From Flavobacteriales bacterium UBA7430 (GTDB lineage: Bacteria > Bacteroidota > Bacteroidia > Flavobacteriales > UBA7430): a stretch of 64,000 nt of DNA. Below the pieces are notes generated by a model. The model searched no databases and was not told where the DNA came from. It was given only the letters and a program-made list of their open reading frames with translations. The DNA lies in the NCBI GenBank assembly GCA_002478765.1, contig DLQO01000037.1, positions 11,722 through 75,721 of the forward strand, written 5' to 3'. Numbering within the stretch: the stretch's first letter is position 1; the number at the start of each line of letters is the position of its first letter. A program made the translations under genes and the position numbers. Positions 18,435 through 28,073 of this stretch are shown in pieces.

Positions 18435-18437
18435 ATT

Positions 18438-19775
18438 ATGTCGAAAAGGAAAATAGCCATATTGGGTTCAGGAATTGCGGGCTTGTCTTATGCATATTAC
18501 CTAAAAAAGTATCAGCCAGGTATAGAATTTACCATACTTGAATCATCAAGTAAGTCTGGAGGAGTTGTTTTTTCAGAAATAAAAGATGATTGTGTTTTTG
18601 AGTGGGGTCCCAGAGGAGTTAGGCCGAAAGGCAATGGTCAAATCGTACTTGAAATGGTTGAGGATTTGGGGTTGTGGGATGATTTGGTTTTTGCAAACGA
18701 CCAGGCCAAGAAGCGGTATTTGTATCACGATGGTAAGTTGCAGGTTTTGCCCTATTCTTTGAGGTCATTCATAACATCTCCATACTTAACTTTGTTTTTG
18801 AAAGCTTTCTATAAGGATTTAAGCGCAGGTAAAGTAAATGAAGATGAGACAATTGCAACGTTTGTTGATCGTCATTTTGGTGAAAAATTTAGAGTTTTGT
18901 TTTTTGACAGCTTGGTTAGTGGCGTTTGGGCGGGTGATGTTTCTAAAATGAGTGTATCTGCTTCTTTCCCAATTCTAAAAAAGTTAGAATCAAAAAGAGG
19001 TTCCCTACTAAAGTCTTTGCTTGGGAAAAAGCCTGAGGTTGTTGATGGTAAGTCTTTCCCGAAGGAGGTGACGTCGAAAGCACTGTTTAGTTTTAAGAAT
19101 GGTTTGCAGACTCTTACCGATACACTTAGAGAGATGCTGGTGAATTTTATTGAGTACGACGTGCAAATTCAAAAAATTGATTTTTCGGACAAGGTGGAAG
19201 TTTTTGTAGAAGGTTCTTCCATTTGTTATGATGAATTGGTTTCTACGATTCCTGCGCACCAACTTAGTTCCTATGTTAAAAAAGATTTATCTGAAGTTCT
19301 AGATTCCATATCATATGCTCCTGTTGCTGTTTTGAATTTAATTCTCCCGAAGTCAGAATTGGAATTTGACGGTTTTGGTTTCTTAGTTCCTTCAAAGGAA
19401 AAATCTGTTGTTTTAGGGATGGTTGCTAACAGCAATACATTTCCTTCTCATGCAAAGCAAAACAAGTCAGTCAATACTGTGATGATGGGGGGTGCGCGTT
19501 ATTCTACAGAAGATTTGAAGTCAATGGATTTGAAAAAGGAGGGCCTGTCCTTTCTTAATAAAGTTTTCCAAAAAAAGATTCAAGTTGATGCTGAAGAGTT
19601 AATTTTCATGGACAAAGCCATCCCACAATACGAATTAGGGCATCTGGATAAAGTGAGAATGATTGAGGATTTGAGTGGTAAGAATTTTAAGGTCCTAGGA
19701 AGTCATATGTACGGAGTTTCTTTGATCGATATCATCGCTAAGTCAAGAGATTTAGTGCGGAAATCACTCGATTAG
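18438..19775 (+). CDS. hemG: protoporphyrinogen/coproporphyrinogen oxidase
   Basis: An FAD-dependent oxidase of late haem synthesis, 445 residues. The N-terminus has the FAD-binding dinucleotide motif IAILGSGIAGLSYAYYL with the glutamate in FTILESSSKSGG, followed by ECGPR-like EWGPRGVRPKG. The C-terminal FAD contact is near FKVLGSHMYGVSLIDII. The family is also called HemY/CgoX; whether the substrate is protoporphyrinogen or coproporphyrinogen cannot be told from sequence alone. It overlaps the convergent AI-2E exporter gene by 12 nt. Confidence 0.9.
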   Translation: MSKRKIAILGSGIAGLSYAYYLKKYQPGIEFTILESSSKSGGVVFSEIKDDCVFEWGPRGVRPKGNGQIVLEMVEDLGLWDDLVFANDQAKKRYLYHDGKLQVLPYSLRSFITSPYLTLFLKAFYKDLSAGKVNEDETIATFVDRHFGEKFRVLFFDSLVSGVWAGDVSKMSVSASFPILKKLESKRGSLLKSLLGKKPEVVDGKSFPKEVTSKALFSFKNGLQTLTDTLREMLVNFIEYDVQIQKIDFSDKVEVFVEGSSICYDELVSTIPAHQLSSYVKKDLSEVLDSISYAPVAVLNLILPKSELEFDGFGFLVPSKEKSVVLGMVANSNTFPSHAKQNKSVNTVMMGGARYSTEDLKSMDLKKEGLSFLNKVFQKKIQVDAEELIFMDKAIPQYELGHLDKVRMIEDLSGKNFKVLGSHMYGVSLIDIIAKSRDLVRKSLD

Positions 19776-20807
19776 ATTTTCCGAAATCTCTCTTTTGTAG
19801 TAAGAAATCAGAAGCGTTGTTACCGGAAGGGCAATGATTAATCCAGTAACGCCCAACAGACTACCCCAGATTGATAGAGATAATAAAATCACGGCAGGGT
19901 TGAGGCCGGTAACTTTTTTCATGATTCTAGGAACAAGGATACTTTCTTGAATGACCTGAACTGCAATCAATACCAAAGCGGTTGCTCCAATCGATGTCCA
20001 AACACTTAGCCCGGTTTCAAGGCTGTGAAGTACGCTAAGTAAAAAGGCAGGAATAAAACCAAGTATTTGAAGGTAAGGTACAAGATTTAGGCATCCAATA
20101 AGAATCCCTAGTAGTATGGCTAAGGGCAATCCAATCAATTTAAATCCCAAACAGCAAAGTACTCCAACAATGAACGCAATAGTCGCTTGACCTCTGAAAT
20201 AGGCTCGCATACCTAAATTAAGATCACCGGCAATATTGTTTGTGGATTCTCTGTATTTAGTTGGAATCCAGTTCATCCAAGTTTTATTGAGCTTTGGATA
20301 GCTCAATAGAATAAAGATCAGGTACAATAGGATGAAGAAGAGTCCAAATATACCCATAAGTAAGTGAATAGACTCTGAAAATAAGCTTTCAATCAAGGGC
20401 GTTACTTTACTAATGGTTTCGCTAATTGAGTTGCTGTTTATAAGGTCTTTGGCTTGGTCTGAATGTATGAATTCATCAATTTGGTCATTCACTTCGATAG
20501 GGATTTCTGGTATAAATTCAGCATATTCCTTAATGAGTACAGTTGCTCTTTGAAATTCTTGATTGACTGCGGGTATGCTGGAGAGTATGACAGATGTGAT
20601 GAGAAGCGTGGTGCTTATGAGGCCAATTGCCACAGAAAGCCCTCTGTATCTTACTTTCAGTTTTATTTGAATGAAATTTATGAGTGGATTGATTAGGTAG
20701 GCAATAAAGAGTGCGATGAAAAAAGGGGTGAGTACACTTTCAAGTCTGTATATCAAATAACCGATTACAGATAAGATGAAGATGTTTGTGATTTTTTTTT
20801 CCTGCAT
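19764..20807 (-). CDS. AI-2E family transporter
   Basis: An integral membrane protein of 347 residues with about eight hydrophobic segments. The family pattern is an N-terminal pair of helices (about 8-45), a helix at 60-80, a soluble segment (about 85-140), then a C-terminal block with GQATIAFIVGVLCCLGFKLIGLPLAILLG split over two helices and LNLVPYLQILGF. E. coli TqsA exports autoinducer-2, but other members carry ions or other solutes, so the substrate is unassigned. Its upstream region is the long gap at 20808-21256. Confidence 0.88.
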   Translation of the reverse strand: MQEKKITNIFILSVIGYLIYRLESVLTPFFIALFIAYLINPLINFIQIKLKVRYRGLSVAIGLISTTLLITSVILSSIPAVNQEFQRATVLIKEYAEFIPEIPIEVNDQIDEFIHSDQAKDLINSNSISETISKVTPLIESLFSESIHLLMGIFGLFFILLYLIFILLSYPKLNKTWMNWIPTKYRESTNNIAGDLNLGMRAYFRGQATIAFIVGVLCCLGFKLIGLPLAILLGILIGCLNLVPYLQILGFIPAFLLSVLHSLETGLSVWTSIGATALVLIAVQVIQESILVPRIMKKVTGLNPAVILLSLSIWGSLLGVTGLIIALPVTTLLISYYKREISENLIE

Positions 20808-21256
20808 GGTGTTTGTTTTGGTGGGTGGTTTTACGCTCTGGTTTCAAATTTAAAATTCTTTAATGAAATGGCGTACTTTCCAGGGGTCTATTATTTGTGT
20901 TAAATAATGCATCATTTCTTTTGGTTTTTTAAGTCATGAATAAGTAGTTTACTTGAAATCTGCATTATGCTGATTTATAGTATTTTAATTAAACATTTAA
21001 CATTAAATTAACATCATTAAAATTCAAAAAAATGAACATTAATGTGAAGAAAAGTTTCACGTTTAGATAATTGTATGATGCTATTACTTGCTGTAATTTG
21101 TTGGAATTATGAGGTAATAGCAACAGGGATAAGATGGACCATTAGGAGAAGTAAATGGGAATAATTTCAGGAAAAAGGGATAGCTTTATGATGAGATTTC
21201 TGTGTACGATAAGTACCATCGATAAAGTCGTAGCACATATTTTTAGAGTAAATCAC
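20808..21256. other. 449 bp gene-free region
   Basis: No ORF with protein-like composition is seen. It lies upstream of the leftward AI-2E gene and just past the end of the leftward lgt gene. It holds one nested stem-loop (21080-21121) and a half-match to the parS sequence (GTTTCACGT at 21054-21062). I see nothing else I can name. Confidence 0.6.
21080..21121. repeat. nested stem-loop in intergenic DNA
   Basis: An outer perfect 8 bp arm, GCTATTAC (21080-21087) and GTAATAGC (21114-21121), encloses a second arm TAATT (21094-21098) and AATTA (21105-21109). There is no T-run, so it is not a simple terminator. It could be an RNA structure or a protein-binding palindrome. Confidence 0.4.
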
Positions 21257-22423
21257 CTATTGTTTCTGATTGCTTGTTTGGTTATTTTTCAATTTCAACC
21301 AAAAGAACAGAACAATACCAAATAAAATCAAGCCCGATGAAATCATTTCAGCTTGTGTAAGTTGTTGGTACAATTCATTGTTGATTCTAATTTTCTCTAT
21401 GGAGAAGCGTTCTAAGCCATTAAAAACTAGGTAGACTGCAAACAGCATCCCCGGAATCTTAAATGCGTTTCTGAGCTTCCAAAGTACTGTGAATAGTAGA
21501 ACACCCATTAAGGCTTCATATACGGATGTTGGATACACAGGGCTGGCTAGTTCGTAACAATATACGCCCAAGGGTTCTGTGCAGTTTGCTATACGTTCGC
21601 CAGCGCGAATTACATTGTTGGGGTAGGTGTATGCCCAAGCCCATTCGGGTAAGAATGACAACCACTCTGGTTTTTGATTAAGGTTAGCAATTCCCCAATC
21701 TCCATCTCCTGAGGTGTGACAGCCTATTCGGCCTATTCCATATGCCAGCATCAAGGGCGCAGCCATAACATCTGCAATGATACCTGTTTTTATTCCATAC
21801 TTTCTTACGTAAAAGATGACCGCCATTGCACCACAAATAAGTCCACCGTAAAATGTTAGTCCTCCACCTGAAAATAATTGACCCAGTGGATCAGCAATAA
21901 AATCATCCCAATTTTCGAGTTGATGAAAAATTTTAGCACCGACCAATCCCGATATAGCAGATATGAGTAATATGTTTGCGGTTAATTCTTGGGGTTTTAC
22001 ATCTTCTTCTTTTGTGACAATTTCAGTATACTTATTCTGAGTTTTTAAATAGAAGGTATAAAGTACGCCCAAGCCAAGACCTAGTAAAGCGCCGATCTCA
22101 GAACCTTTTGATGATAGAATGAAGGCAAAGGTGTCGTTGATAAAGTCGTTGTAATTTTGGAAAGCAAACAAGCCTTTAAAGCCTATTAGTAGTCCAGTTA
22201 GCCCATTTTTAATGTAATCTTTAAAGTTGATCGGTCTACCTATAACTATTTTTTTTCGAGTTGTAGGAATGGTTCCAGCGCTGTTTTTTTCTGCTAAATC
22301 TTTAGCGATGAAATAGCTTCCTGCCAAAAAGCTGATTGCTATAAAAAAACCGAAGGTTTTAAAAGGTAGCGGAATGAAAACACCGGTTAGGTACTCGATA
22401 AGGTGACTTAAAGTTGGAAACAT
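21257..22423 (-). CDS. lgt: prolipoprotein diacylglyceryl transferase
   Basis: Lgt moves a diacylglyceryl group from phosphatidylglycerol onto the lipobox Cys of prelipoproteins in the inner membrane. The 388-residue protein has about seven membrane helices and an insertion in the N-terminal half that makes it longer than the E. coli enzyme. Family motifs are [12 protein letters not shown] (Tyr where E. coli has the functionally important His103) and [14 protein letters not shown]. It lies 5 nt downstream of mtaB in a two-gene unit. Confidence 0.93.
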   Translation of the reverse strand: MFPTLSHLIEYLTGVFIPLPFKTFGFFIAISFLAGSYFIAKDLAEKNSAGTIPTTRKKIVIGRPINFKDYIKNGLTGLLIGFKGLFAFQNYNDFINDTFAFILSSKGSEIGALLGLGLGVLYTFYLKTQNKYTEIVTKEEDVKPQELTANILLISAISGLVGAKIFHQLENWDDFIADPLGQLFSGGGLTFYGGLICGAMAVIFYVRKYGIKTGIIADVMAAPLMLAYGIGRIGCHTSGDGDWGIANLNQKPEWLSFLPEWAWAYTYPNNVIRAGERIANCTEPLGVYCYELASPVYPTSVYEALMGVLLFTVLWKLRNAFKIPGMLFAVYLVFNGLERFSIEKIRINNELYQQLTQAEMISSGLILFGIVLFFWLKLKNNQTSNQKQ

Positions 22424-22428
22424 TGGTT

Positions 22429-23739
22429 TTAATTTAAGATTTCAGCATTGATATTTCCATCTTCCGCAAAATCATTGAGTTTAACTTTTATACTTTGGTT
22501 TCGTAGGCCCGGATCGTAATCTACCTTTACTTTAACGTAGTTTTCTGTAAACCCTTGTATGTAGCCGTTTTTGTTCTCGTGTTCAAATAAAACGGTACGA
22601 GTGGCTCCGATATTCTTTTCGTAGAATGCGCGTTTTTTCTTAGCAGATAAAATACGTAACATTTTACTTCTTTGATGTCTAACCCCCTTATCAATGACAT
22701 CTTTCATTTCTGCAGCTTCTGTATTTGCTCTTTCTGAGTATGTAAATACGTGAAGGTAGGACACGTCTAATTCGTTAAGTAAGTCGTAAGTTTCTTGAAA
22801 TAGTTCTTCCGTTTCTCCCGGAAATCCAACAATAACATCAACCCCAATACAACATTCAGGCATTTTATTTTTAATGTGAGCAATTCGATCTTTGTAAAGT
22901 TGGATTCGGTATCGACGTTTCATTTTTTTTAAAAGTTCGTCAGAGCCCGATTGTAAGGGTATGTGGAAGTGAGGAACGAATATCTTTGAATTTGAAACAA
23001 AGTCAATGGTTTCATCTTTCAGTAAATTCGGTTCTATAGATGAGATGCGTAGTCTTGAAATTCCTTCGACATCATCGAGTGCTTTCACCAAGTCTAGAAA
23101 TGTATGCTCGTGTTTTTTATTTCCAAACTCGCCTTTTCCGTAATCGCCAATGTTTACTCCTGTCAGAACAATTTCTTTAATGTCCCTTTCAGATATTTCT
23201 TTGGCATTGTTGAGAACATTTTGAAGCTGGTCACTTCTAGAAATACCCCTTGCTAAAGGAATCGTGCAGTAGGTACACTTGTAATCGCATCCGTCTTGTA
23301 CTTTAAGGAATGCACGTGTTCGATCACCAATAGAGTAGGCACTTTCAAAAAAATTAGCATCTTCAATTTCACAGGCATGAACTTCTGCAATATCTTGTTT
23401 GCTTAGATCATTTAGGTAGGAAGGTAGTTTGAACTTTTCAGTCGCTCCAAGGACCAAGTCTACGCCTTCAAATTTGGCAATTTCTTCAGGCTTTAATTGA
23501 GCAAAACACCCTATAATTACGACATAGGCATCTGGATTTATTTTTAAAACCTGACGAACCAATCGTTTACACTCCTTGTCTGCGTTTTCTGTTACGGAGC
23601 AAGTGTTGAGAACATAGATGTCTGCATTTCCCTTGAAATCAACCTTTTCATAGCCTCCGTCTTCACAAGAGCGAGCTATGGTTGAGGTCTCAGAGAAATT
23701 GAGTTTACAACCTAATGTATGAAATGCAACTTTATTCAT
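22429..23739 (-). CDS. mtaB: tRNA t6A37 methylthiotransferase MtaB
   Basis: A radical-SAM enzyme that adds a methylthio group to t6A37 of tRNAs reading ANN codons. The 436-residue protein has the N-terminal UPF0004 domain with cluster cysteines C11, C47 and C78, the radical-SAM motif C151-x3-C155-x2-C158 ([12 protein letters not shown]), and a C-terminal TRAM domain. The N-terminus [15 protein letters not shown] is characteristic of MtaB rather than MiaB. Confidence 0.93.
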   Translation of the reverse strand: MNKVAFHTLGCKLNFSETSTIARSCEDGGYEKVDFKGNADIYVLNTCSVTENADKECKRLVRQVLKINPDAYVVIIGCFAQLKPEEIAKFEGVDLVLGATEKFKLPSYLNDLSKQDIAEVHACEIEDANFFESAYSIGDRTRAFLKVQDGCDYKCTYCTIPLARGISRSDQLQNVLNNAKEISERDIKEIVLTGVNIGDYGKGEFGNKKHEHTFLDLVKALDDVEGISRLRISSIEPNLLKDETIDFVSNSKIFVPHFHIPLQSGSDELLKKMKRRYRIQLYKDRIAHIKNKMPECCIGVDVIVGFPGETEELFQETYDLLNELDVSYLHVFTYSERANTEAAEMKDVIDKGVRHQRSKMLRILSAKKKRAFYEKNIGATRTVLFEHENKNGYIQGFTENYVKVKVDYDPGLRNQSIKVKLNDFAEDGNINAEILN

Positions 23740-23831
23740 AATAATAAATCGGCTGTAAAGTTAATAAAATAAGATGCGATGAATTTCAATTCATCAAACA
23801 AAGTTCTATTTTAGATGTTTAAATTTTAGGT

Positions 23832-25433
23832 ATGCGTTTGTTTGTCCTGTTAGCGATTTCCATTACTTTATCTTCTTGTTTTTCAGTTGATAAGAATGAT
23901 GACTCAAAGATGATTTTTTCGTATAACGAATCATCGGGTATACACTCGTTTGATCCGGCTTTTGCTAAAGACCAAGCTCGTATTTGGTTTTGCAATCAGG
24001 TTTACAACAGTTTGCTTCAATTGGATTCTAATTTACAGATCAAACCATCTATTGCGAAACGATGGGAAGTTTCTGCGGATGCAAGGCAGTATGATTTTAT
24101 TCTGCGTGATGATGTGTTCTTTCATGAAAATCATTCGATTTTTGGCGAGAGGGGTCTTAGAGAAGTCAATACCGAAGATGTTGTTTATTCCCTAAGTCGT
24201 TTGATAGACAGCCAGACTGCTTCGCCAGGAGCTTGGGTCTTATCGAATGTAGATCGTATTTATGCGATTAATGACAGTACGATTCGCATAAACTTATCAG
24301 TTCCTAATCCTACTTTTTTAGGTCTTTTATCGATGCAGTATTGTTCTATACTTCCCGTAGAGTCGGATACGATTACGGACTTTTTTGAGGCTCCAATAGG
24401 CACGGGTCCTTTTCATTTTCAATACCACAAAAGTAACGTGAAGTTGGTTCTTCGTAAACATGCTCATTATTTTGAATACGAGGATTCGCAGCAACTTCCA
24501 TATTTGGACGCAGTTGCCATCCGATTTATACCCGATAAACAAACGGCATTTTTGGAATTTATCAAAGGTAATTTTGACTTCCTATCCGGTATAGATGCCT
24601 CCTACAAGGATGAGCTTATAGATGCCCGTGGTTTACTTCAAAAAAAATATCAAAGTACTTTAAAGTATCGCAAGCAAGATTATTTAAACACAGAATATCT
24701 AGGAATCCTTATGGGTGAAAATCAAGCTCTGGAGGCCTTAAAAGACGTTCGAGTACGCAAAGCATTAAACTTTTCTTTTGATAGAAGTCAAATGATAAAA
24801 TATCTAAGAAATGATGTTGGAACTCCTGCCGTTAGTGGTTTTATACCTAAGGGTTTACCTGGGTATTTACCTGATGTTGGGTATGATTTTCAGCCCGAAA
24901 TTGCCAAACAGCTCCTGTCGGAAGCTGGTTATCCTGATGCTGAAGGTATACCGATGTTACAGTTAAACACAACCAGTTCTTATGTAGATTTATGTGAGTA
25001 TATTCAACACGCATGGGAAGAAGTGGGGTTTGAAGTTGAAATTAACGTAAGTCCACCATCTACACACAGACAGCAAGTATCAAAATCTCAATTATCCATT
25101 TTCAGAGGCTCTTGGATTGCAGACTATGCGGACGCAGAAAATTATTTAGCACTTTTTTATTCTAAAAACCACAGTCCTAATGGGCCTAATTACACACACT
25201 TTTCAAATTCCTTGTTTGACTCTTTGTATGAATCTAGTATTCATATACCTAATTTAAAGGATCGCATTCCTATTTATGAACAAATGGATCAGATCATCAC
25301 CGACGAATCCGTGATCATTCCATTGTATTACGATAACGTACTGCGATTTCAACACAATTACGTAGAAGGTTTAGGGTCTAATGCGATGAACTTATTGGAT
25401 CTCAAAAGAGTTAAGTTCGTAGATCGTTATTGA
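23832..25433 (+). CDS. peptide-type ABC transporter substrate-binding lipoprotein
   Basis: A family 5 extracellular solute-binding protein (DppA/OppA type), 533 residues. It has a lipoprotein signal with lipobox LSSC (Cys16). Family features include LQIKPSIAKRWEVSADARQYDFILRDDVFFH split over adjacent positions, DVRVRKALNFSFDR and FRGSWIADYADAENYLALFYS. No permease or ATPase genes lie beside it, so partners must be elsewhere or it may act alone. It has its own divergent promoter region with mtaB and overlaps the convergent EEP gene by 7 nt. Confidence 0.9.
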   Translation: MRLFVLLAISITLSSCFSVDKNDDSKMIFSYNESSGIHSFDPAFAKDQARIWFCNQVYNSLLQLDSNLQIKPSIAKRWEVSADARQYDFILRDDVFFHENHSIFGERGLREVNTEDVVYSLSRLIDSQTASPGAWVLSNVDRIYAINDSTIRINLSVPNPTFLGLLSMQYCSILPVESDTITDFFEAPIGTGPFHFQYHKSNVKLVLRKHAHYFEYEDSQQLPYLDAVAIRFIPDKQTAFLEFIKGNFDFLSGIDASYKDELIDARGLLQKKYQSTLKYRKQDYLNTEYLGILMGENQALEALKDVRVRKALNFSFDRSQMIKYLRNDVGTPAVSGFIPKGLPGYLPDVGYDFQPEIAKQLLSEAGYPDAEGIPMLQLNTTSSYVDLCEYIQHAWEEVGFEVEINVSPPSTHRQQVSKSQLSIFRGSWIADYADAENYLALFYSKNHSPNGPNYTHFSNSLFDSLYESSIHIPNLKDRIPIYEQMDQIITDESVIIPLYYDNVLRFQHNYVEGLGSNAMNLLDLKRVKFVDRY

Positions 25434-26476
25434 TTGAATTCTATGTCACATCGAATGGCTTGATGATCTGAAAGATTGTCTTCCAGAACCTCAAAGTTAT
25501 AGGCATTCCATTGTTTATGGGCTAATATATAATCGATTCTGAATGGGAGTATCAATTGACGATAGGTAGCGCCGTAACCTTTACCGGATTCAATAAACGC
25601 ATCCTTATGATTATTTGTTAATTTTTTATAGATGTAACTCTGAGGAACATCATTAAAGTCACCGCAAATAATGGTAGGATAGGGGCTGTTGGCTATTGAT
25701 CTTAATATTTTTTCAACCTGGTTGACCCGTTTAGATGAAGCTAATCGTATTTTATGTTTCAGATTTTTTGTATTGTCTTGAAATTCATTCCCTGTTTGGG
25801 AATCACTTTTTCTTTTAAATAAATTGTAATCTTCATACCCCAAGTGGAGTGATTCTAGGTGTAGGTTGTATACGCGAATTGTGTCCTTCTGTATCTTTAG
25901 GTCTGCAAAACAGGAGTTGTTTGTGGACTTTTCGTCGAATTCTATTTTTTCAGAAGAAACAATCTCGTATTTGCTGTGAATCTGGCTAAATCCGTAGGCT
26001 TTTGTGTACGGGTAGTTCAAGTTGATTGACATTGCCATACGTACTTCTTGAAGGCAAACGATGTCTGCATCCTCTTGCTTTATAAAATGAGCAATTTTCG
26101 ATTGATGTTTTTCAACCTCTTCTTTTTTTCCTCCTGAAAAATAAGCCAATTGGCTATTAAAGCTCATGATAGAAAACGATTGGTCTTTAGCCAATGCTTT
26201 AAAGGAGCTTTTGGGTTGGAGAATAGGAGAGGAAAAAAAATAGCTTAAAATGATCGTTAACAGGGAGCCTACAATCCTCTTGTTAAATCGCAAGAGCCAA
26301 TAAATTATTAGCATAACGTGTAATGCTAGTATCATTGGGTAGCCAATTGCTAAGATAGCAGAAATGGAAAAACTTTTTGGGTTTAGATAAGGAGCAATAA
26401 ATGCAACTCCCCATACAGCAATAAGTATCAGGTTGAATATATAAATCAGCCTATTTAGGAGGGATGTATTTTTCAA
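25427..26476 (-). CDS. membrane-anchored endonuclease/exonuclease/phosphatase (EEP) family protein
   Basis: The 349-residue protein has three N-terminal membrane helices (about 9-29, 37-60 and 66-84) followed by an EEP domain. Catalytic motifs are SIMSFNSQ (start of domain), DIVCLQEVR (metal-binding Glu), IICGDFNDVP and LSDHQAI (Asp-His pair). The domain probably faces the periplasm. Substrates in this superfamily range from DNA to phospholipids and are unknown here. It is 2 nt downstream of a rhomboid gene, at the end of the mutL operon. Confidence 0.88.
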   Translation of the reverse strand: MKNTSLLNRLIYIFNLILIAVWGVAFIAPYLNPKSFSISAILAIGYPMILALHVMLIIYWLLRFNKRIVGSLLTIILSYFFSSPILQPKSSFKALAKDQSFSIMSFNSQLAYFSGGKKEEVEKHQSKIAHFIKQEDADIVCLQEVRMAMSINLNYPYTKAYGFSQIHSKYEIVSSEKIEFDEKSTNNSCFADLKIQKDTIRVYNLHLESLHLGYEDYNLFKRKSDSQTGNEFQDNTKNLKHKIRLASSKRVNQVEKILRSIANSPYPTIICGDFNDVPQSYIYKKLTNNHKDAFIESGKGYGATYRQLILPFRIDYILAHKQWNAYNFEVLEDNLSDHQAIRCDIEFNQ

Positions 26477-26478
26477 TC

Positions 26479-27342
26479 TTACATTTTTTTACTGTTCTTG
26501 AAAAGATACTCCTTTTCTTTATCGTTCAGACTGTCGTACCCGGATTTGGCAATTTTATCCAAAATGACATCAATGTTTACTGAGCGATTTATACTTTCTG
26601 ATTTGTATTCATCATCAGATTGAGGTCTTTTATGAACCGTTTTCAGCCTTTTCTTGCGAAATAAGCCTAAAAATTGTTGAATGAGCATTTCCAATGCTTC
26701 AGTGATGTCCTTTCCTTTTTTCCACTGTTGAATGAACAGTAAGCCAATGAAAGCTCCTCCCAAATGTGCTATATGTCCACCTGCATTTCCCTTTGGTATA
26801 CTGATGATGTCGATGAAAATTGTGACAATTGCTAGATATTTGATGGGTATGGCTCCGATCCATATTAAATTTACTTTGTAATTGGGTACATAAGCTGCCA
26901 CTGCAAATAAGATGGCTAACACAGATGCTGATGCACCGATTAATTGGCTGTCTTGTCCTGAAAATGCAGGAAATAGGTTGTACGCTATTAGATAAGTAGC
27001 TGCTCCAACGACACCCCCTAAAAGGTAGATGTTGAAGAGTTTTTTTGCTGTAAAATATTGGAGGAATATTTGTCCGGCAAAATACAACCACATTAGATTG
27101 AATAGGATGTGCATTAAACCGGTATGAGTAAACATGTAGGTAATGATGGACCAAGGTTTAAATACAAGATCTAGCGGCTTTGAGGGCACGCCCAAAAGGG
27201 CAATTATGTCTATGCTCGAATTTTGAAACAAAAACGATGAGGTATGAACAATTTGGACCAATACAAATACCGCTACATTGATGTAGATTAACTTGAACAG
27301 CGGTGAGGCTTTCTGATATCTGTGTTTTAAATCGTTGAACAT
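26479..27342 (-). CDS. rhomboid family intramembrane serine protease (1)
   Basis: An inner-membrane serine protease with six hydrophobic helices and a cytoplasmic C-terminal tail (287 residues). Active-site motifs are GLMHILFNLMWLYFAG (the conserved H-x4-N helix), the Ser motif IGASAS and the catalytic His in GGHIAHLGGAFIG. The charged tail after about residue 215 is absent from the neighbouring rhomboid. Its start codon overlaps the stop of the second rhomboid gene by 1 nt, pointing to coupled translation. Confidence 0.92.
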   Translation of the reverse strand: MFNDLKHRYQKASPLFKLIYINVAVFVLVQIVHTSSFLFQNSSIDIIALLGVPSKPLDLVFKPWSIITYMFTHTGLMHILFNLMWLYFAGQIFLQYFTAKKLFNIYLLGGVVGAATYLIAYNLFPAFSGQDSQLIGASASVLAILFAVAAYVPNYKVNLIWIGAIPIKYLAIVTIFIDIISIPKGNAGGHIAHLGGAFIGLLFIQQWKKGKDITEALEMLIQQFLGLFRKKRLKTVHKRPQSDDEYKSESINRSVNIDVILDKIAKSGYDSLNDKEKEYLFKNSKKM

Positions 27343-28073
27343 TAGTAAAAATTAAGATCGTTTTTTTTCCAATATTTAATGATGAGATATCCAAAGATCA
27401 TACCTCCTATATGAGCAAAGTGAGCTACGTTATCTCCCGCAGAGTTCTGGATGCCCATAACAAACTCTAACAATCCGTATATAATGACAAAGTATTTCGC
27501 TTTAATTGGGAAGAAGAAGTTCAGGTATATGATTTGGTTAGGAAAACTCATTCCGTAGGCCAATAACAAGCCGAATACTGCCCCTGAGGCTCCGACTACA
27601 GGAGTGTGATTTAAGCTGTAAAGTTCTCTGGCCTTGGAGAAAAGAGGGCTTGAGGCATCAAAAGTTCCACTGTTAACAATTCCTTGAATTTGATTTTCTG
27701 TAAAGAAAGACTCCAATTCTGAAATTTGAAAATGTATGATTAGATAATGTATAAATGCTGCACCAAACCCTGTAATAAGATAATAGTTTAAAAAGCGCTT
27801 GGGGCCCCAAATATTTTCAATTTGAGATCCAAACATCCACAGTGCAAACATGTTGAAAAAAATGTGAGAAATGCTTCCATGCATAAACATATAGGATACG
27901 ATTTGCCAGGGATTAAATTCTGGTGAATCGAAGTAATAAAGACCTAGTGAACCGTTTAAGTCAAAATTAAACAGACTACCTAAAGTATACCGAGCCAGAT
28001 AAAATAAGGCATTGATGATGATTAAGTTCTTCACCACCATGGGCATATTTGAGACACCTCTTCCTGCGTACAT
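27342..28073 (-). CDS. rhomboid family intramembrane serine protease (2)
   Basis: A 243-residue rhomboid with the helix ISHIFFNMFALWMFG, a canonical catalytic Ser motif VGASGAVFGLL and the catalytic His in VAHFAHIGGMIFG. A longer loop (about 110-155) separates the H-x-x-x-x-N helix from the Ser helix. It shares the mutL stop region by 1 nt and lies directly upstream of the other rhomboid. Tandem rhomboids behind mutL look like an old duplication. Confidence 0.93.
   Translation of the reverse strand: MYAGRGVSNMPMVVKNLIIINALFYLARYTLGSLFNFDLNGSLGLYYFDSPEFNPWQIVSYMFMHGSISHIFFNMFALWMFGSQIENIWGPKRFLNYYLITGFGAAFIHYLIIHFQISELESFFTENQIQGIVNSGTFDASSPLFSKARELYSLNHTPVVGASGAVFGLLLAYGMSFPNQIIYLNFFFPIKAKYFVIIYGLLEFVMGIQNSAGDNVAHFAHIGGMIFGYLIIKYWKKNDLNFY

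Noticed and set aside
26699..27154. 151-codon ORF overlapping the first rhomboid gene in another frame
   Set aside because: Its composition (His, Cys and Ser rich) is that of a shifted frame, and the rhomboid frame has all catalytic motifs.
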